A DNA stretch of 10,591 bases from Synura sp. LO234KE (taxonomy: Eukaryota; Sar; Synurophyceae; Synurales; Mallomonadaceae): the NCBI GenBank assembly GCA_015143735.1, contig VKHC01000614.1, forward strand, positions 1 to 10,591. The letters are read 5' to 3'. The notes under the pieces are model-generated. The model had not been told where the DNA came from. It was given only the letters and a program-made list of their open reading frames with translations, and made no database searches. Each line of letters starts with the position of its first letter. The stretch's first letter is position 1. This document shows, one piece after another, positions 7,801 through 10,591 of this stretch. The position numbers and the translations under genes are program-made.

Positions 7801-10498
7801 TCACTCCATTCCAAGGAATCTGACACAGTCCCGTGGCGTATACGGAGACATTACCAGGAATACTCACTGGTGGTTTACCGAACACCCAACTAGATAGAGG
7901 CGCTCTATAGTAGACCGTAATTGTGAGTGTACAGTTTACCGGAAAAGCTATTTGAGAGATACCACTAATGGAGAAGCTTGGCTGGGTAACGGAGACCTGA
8001 AAGGGTCGCACTTCCCCATCAAATGCATATTGGATGGTTAAATAAGCTCCAGGGACAACTAATGAACATGAAATTTCATACTCAAAAGCATTTGGGTACT
8101 GAATGGTTTGTTTGCTTGTAGCTCTTGCCGGAATAACGAAATTAATGTATAGAACTTCAGTTGAAACAACCTTTCCCAAAGCCGTTGATACGGATAGCTG
8201 CGCGTTGATGTCTGTGAACGCGATGTCTTGATGGTCAGGACAACGTGGGACAGTGTAGGAGCTCGTCCATTGGCCATCTGACTGACAATACACCGAACAC
8301 CGGAAACGATTTCCCGCTAAGTAAAATAAAGCTGAGGACGGCACAGTCGAGCACAGCTCGACCGGCGGAGTTCCGTTTAGTTTGTTGTACGACAAATCAA
8401 ACGATAGCAAATTGGCCTGGGAAGAGATATTGACAGGCACCGTTCCTGTGAGTAAGTTGTGGCCCATCGACAATTCAACCAAATTCGTCAAGCGGCTAAG
8501 AGAATCGGGTATAGTGGATGACAGAGAATTATGATCTAGTGTCAGACTACTGATGGTAACTAAATTACCGATACAAGAAGGAATGGAGGAGGTGAATCGA
8601 TTATGACCAAGTGCTAGGGTTTGCAGGGATTTCATAAGACACAATGAGGACGGAATACTTGAAGTGAGCAAATTATCGTTGGATTGAAGATTTAATAGGT
8701 AATTTAATGTCCCTATTCCGGGAGAAAGAGATGACGTGAATTTGTTGTAACTCAACCGCAACACTGTGAGGTAAGGAAAATTTCCGAAATCAGGAAGAGG
8801 TCCAGAAAGTGAATTCGAGAGCACAGAAAAGTAGTCTACGGAGATGAATTTAATGACACCAGGAGGAAGTGTACCAGTGAGGAAGTTCGTGCTCAGATCA
8901 AAAAAATTATATCCATAGCCAGGATAAAGGGTGTTATCGAAAGTAATTCCGGTCGGGAGGGACGAAGTAAGAAAATTACTGTTCAGATCTAGGTATTGAA
9001 GGTAGGAAAGCAGGGATACAGATGAGGGGATAGACCCACTAAAAAAGACCGATGCTGCATTGAGAACGACCAGATATTTTAGGTTGCCAATCGCCGATGA
9101 GATCGTGCACATCAAGTTATTCCCTGACAGTTCTAATTGGTCGAGTTTAGTCAATAGCCATAAAGACGATGGAATGGAACCACTGATATAGTTGGTTGTT
9201 AATGCTATGCCTTGAAGTGAGGTCATGTACCCGATACTGGAAGGAATCGGACCGGTAAGTCGATTTTGGAGAAGATAAAGGGCAGTCAGCGAAGCAAGGT
9301 AGCCGATACTCGTTGGAATAGATCCAGAGATGCCGTTCACAATGAAAGTCAAAAACTGCAATAGTGACAGGTACCCGATAGCAGAAGGAATGGGACCGGT
9401 GATAAAGTTGAAAGCGAGAGTAATGTAAGAGAGCGATGTCAGGTATCCAATGGTGGAAGGAATGTGACCGGTGATGGAGTTGGTCCGGCAGGAAAAACGT
9501 TGCAGTGCCGACAGGTAACCGATAGTGGAAGGGATGGGACCGGTAATGGAATTGAAAGCGATATAAAAGACAGTGAGCGACGTCAGGTATCCAATAGTGG
9601 AAGGAATCGAGTGACTGATAGAGTTATAACTAATTCGGAGATAGGTCAGGTTGCGTAAATGGCCGATTGTGGTAGGTATGGAGGATGTCAATAGATTAGA
9701 AGCTAAGTGCAAAAATAGAATATTAGTAAGATATCCGATAGCGGTTGGTATTGACGAGGTGAGATGGTTGGTGGAGAGATCTAAATGTTGGAGCGATGAC
9801 ATGAGAGTCAATGACGACGGAATAGAGGAGGACAGTTGATTGGAATACAACGCCAAATAATTGACTTTAGACAATAAACCAAGTGACGTTGGGATTGACG
9901 ATATGAGAAAGTTAGATGATAAGTCGAGATATATGAGCGAAGACGATAATAAGCCAATAGTTGAGGGGATGGAAGACGAGAATAAATTTGAGGATAGTAT
10001 TAAGTACACGAGAGAGGACAAGTTACCGATCTCAGTGGGAATGGAGGAAGAAAACTTGTTATAGCCGAGGTTAAGAAATGTAAGCGACACCAACGCGACG
10101 ATCGACTTCGGAATTGTCGAGTGTAAATTGTTACCGTGCATATCCAAGGACTTCAAATCCGCCAGATATCCCACAGCAGATGGAATACTGCCGATAAAAT
10201 TATAATTTGGTAAATCTATGTATACTACATTAGAGTGATTGCAAGTAACGCCGGTCCACGAGCATGGGTTCGACTGAGGCAACGAATGATTGCAATTCCA
10301 TTCCGAAAGCATGCTATGCACGTTTATTGACTGCACTAAACTGCACATGCTTATGTTTTGATTCATCATTTGTTCCTCCTTAGATTCCGTAGCAGAGGTG
10401 TACCTCAACACGAAAATTATAACAAGAACTTTCAAGTATTGAGTTCTTGGTCTAACTTGTATGAAAGAAATACGCTTACAATTGAATATCAATGACAT
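4881..10498 (-). CDS. LRR receptor kinase with C-terminal TIR domain (two exons: 10498-6160 and 6037-4881)
   Basis: Predicted 1831-residue single-pass membrane receptor. The ATG at 10498 is the first after an in-frame TAA (10522-10520) and opens a signal peptide (basic start, hydrophobic residues about 22-31, likely cut near 36). Then come an LRRNT-like cap (PCSWTGVTC, 78-86), about 26 plant-type LRRs (103-733), a beta-rich spacer with cysteines, a second WNGVTC motif (896-901) with a short LRR block, a PTxxPT stalk (1066-1083), a membrane helix (1098-1118) followed by basic residues, an ankyrin-like segment (about 1130-1285), a kinase (about 1296-1602) and a TIR domain (1616-1765) with a helical tail. 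Kinase residues: K1335, D1444, N1449, D1461. The joined frame depends on the intron call, which fits precisely. Inferred role: surface recognition coupled to kinase and TIR signalling, as in immunity or cell death; the ligand is unknown. I know similar LRR-kinase-TIR architectures only from stramenopile algae, from memory. Confidence 0.88.
5082..5531 (-). other. C-terminal TIR domain
   Basis: Residues 1616-1765 begin MWDVFLSYR, the box 1 strand of TIR domains. They continue through GLKVWWDKKCLLPGQNW, which covers strand B and the BB loop, and a strand with a box-2-like serine (CLVCLLSRDAI). E1707 in CDNVLLEWRLAL is placed like the catalytic glutamate of NAD-cleaving TIRs. A helical tail (about 1779-1814) follows. 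Known TIR domains either act as adaptors or hydrolyse NAD+; the retained glutamate permits the second, but activity is inference. Confidence 0.88.
5571..6613 (-). other. Protein kinase domain, divergent (split by the intron)
   Basis: Residues about 1296-1602. The beta3 lysine is in VALKFMK (K1335) and the alpha-C glutamate is probably E1344 or E1346 in FEREVG. The hinge is near CVVMEAGSMN. The catalytic loop is HGDLKALN (D1444, K1446, N1449), the metal-binding motif is DFD (1461-1463) rather than DFG, the APE-like motif is FLPPE (1482-1486) and subdomain IX is DMWSLG (1520-1525). No clear GxGxxG loop is visible; the corresponding stretch is GPPEHRSATSAVYFA. The ion-pair and catalytic residues are present, so activity is plausible but not assured. 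Confidence 0.88.
6038..6159 (-). other. Spliceosomal intron, 122 bases, phase 1
   Basis: On the minus strand the donor reads AAAG/GTGTGG and the acceptor TTTTATCTGTCAG/CTC after a pyrimidine-rich stretch. A CTAAC branch-point-like site lies at 6072-6068, with its A about 31 bases from the acceptor. Unspliced, the catalytic loop reads HGDLKGVV and the frame ends about 50 residues later at 6005. Spliced, it reads HGDLKALN, the canonical spacing of the kinase catalytic loop, and continues into LIDFDAA and the rest of the C-lobe. The intron contains no stop in the exon 1 frame. The donor is weak (GTGTGG), but other donors nearby do not restore both the motif and the frame. Confidence 0.88.
6644..7111 (-). 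other. Cytosolic ankyrin-like segment between membrane and kinase
   Basis: Residues about 1130-1285 contain motifs resembling degenerate ankyrin repeats: NEKDADGDTVLNIIL near 1168-1182 and VDAKGRCCLDIAS near 1255-1266, both of the form D-x-x-G-x-T/C-x-L-x-x-A/I. The spacing is too irregular to count repeats. From memory, similar segments precede the kinase in other stramenopile receptors. It could be a regulatory or oligomerisation module; no function can be read directly. Confidence 0.5.
7145..7303 (-). other. Pro-Thr stalk and transmembrane helix of the receptor
   Basis: Residues 1066-1083 form a PTxxPT stalk (PTQAPTMVPTAAPTAFPT), a linker style common in extracellular proteins of stramenopiles. 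A Ser-rich stretch follows, then a hydrophobic helix at 1098-1118 (IVIIVVLVVVFVLAITAYLVY), then a basic segment (FSAKARKARARL) that acts as the stop-transfer signal. This fixes the LRR blocks outside the cell and the kinase and TIR inside. Confidence 0.9.
7463..7786 (-). repeat. Second, membrane-proximal LRR block
   Basis: After a non-LRR spacer (residues about 734-890), a second WNGVTC cap-like motif is followed by four to five further LRR units (residues about 905-1012), including LTSLVLSSNGISG, LVTLELASNQLTG and LIYLDLRFNRMS. A Cys-containing segment (C1022, C1041, C1046, C1064) follows and could act as a C-terminal cap. The split resembles plant receptors in which an island interrupts the LRR solenoid, but here the second block begins with its own cap motif, so it may be a separate small solenoid. 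Confidence 0.8.
8300..10192 (-). repeat. Main LRR array of the receptor (about 26 repeats)
   Basis: Residues 103-733 fall into about 26 units with a 24-residue period of the plant-type form xSIPxxIGxLxxLxxLxLxxNxL. Four units deviate in length: the 4th (25), 18th (30, with an inserted loop), 20th (23) and 26th (25). Units 1-8 and 21-24 mostly begin SSIP or STIP, whereas units 10-15 begin with G (GPIP, GHIP, GSIP). The consecutive units around 9-14 are also similar at the DNA level with an exact 72-base spacing. In plant LRR receptors this array forms the curved ligand- or co-receptor-binding surface; the same role is inferred here. Confidence 0.93.
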
Positions 10499-10591
10499 AT
10501 CAGTAAACTTATCGCAGCGTTATGAGACCCTACAGAAAATTAACACGACTTGAAGCTTGAAGCTGTAATAATAGCTGTTGATGTTGGCATG

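Noticed and set aside
9182-9613. CRISPR-like array suggested by regular spacing
   Set aside because: The period is a coding LRR unit of 24 codons, with no identical direct repeats and no cas genes.
9464-10064. Plus-strand open frames opposite the LRR array
   Set aside because: They are antisense shadows of the 72-base LRR repeats and share the same periodicity.
10549-10562. CTTGAAG tandem pair upstream of the receptor start as a promoter element
   Set aside because: Two 7-base copies are too short to separate from chance, and only 93 bases of upstream sequence are available.

Overview
The window looks like nuclear DNA of a eukaryote, most likely a stramenopile (heterokont) alga. One protein-coding gene is clearly intact. 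It has a GT-AG intron, a plant-type LRR receptor ectodomain, a Pro-Thr stalk of the PTxxPT kind common in stramenopile surface proteins, and a kinase plus TIR tail whose motifs resemble, as I remember them, proteins of bolidophyte and pelagophyte algae. The lineage is an inference from protein style; no marker gene is present.

Right half (4881-10498, minus strand): one gene for a predicted 1831-residue single-pass receptor. In order it carries a signal peptide, an LRRNT-like cap, about 26 LRRs of 24 residues, a beta-rich spacer, a second LRRNT-like motif with a short LRR block, a Pro-Thr stalk, one membrane helix, an ankyrin-like cytosolic segment, a divergent protein kinase and a C-terminal TIR domain. 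A 122-base intron (6038-6159) cuts the kinase catalytic loop; removing it restores HGDLKxxN exactly and joins the two long open frames. The likely logic is extracellular sensing by LRRs, then signalling by kinase and TIR on the same chain.

Left half (1 to about 4880): no intact gene. About 1045-2525 and 2591-3715 (plus strand) hold decayed coding sequence spread over all three frames with stops. The second stretch contains the successive motifs of a retrotransposon-type RNase H domain, with the first catalytic Asp lost and an AT-rich segment placed before the final GN-AD motif. The first stretch has a weaker RNase H-like and zinc-knuckle signature. I read these as one or two dead retroelements.

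Several small repeats lie around the relics: a 30-base tandem repeat (71-130), a hairpin (312-335), two diverged direct repeats that each keep a small stem-loop (3915-4012 and 4117-4215), and a 130-base tandem duplication (4431-4680) just downstream of the receptor gene. The rest of 1-1040 and 4216-4430 shows nothing I can name. I saw no tRNA, rRNA, CRISPR array or complete mobile element.
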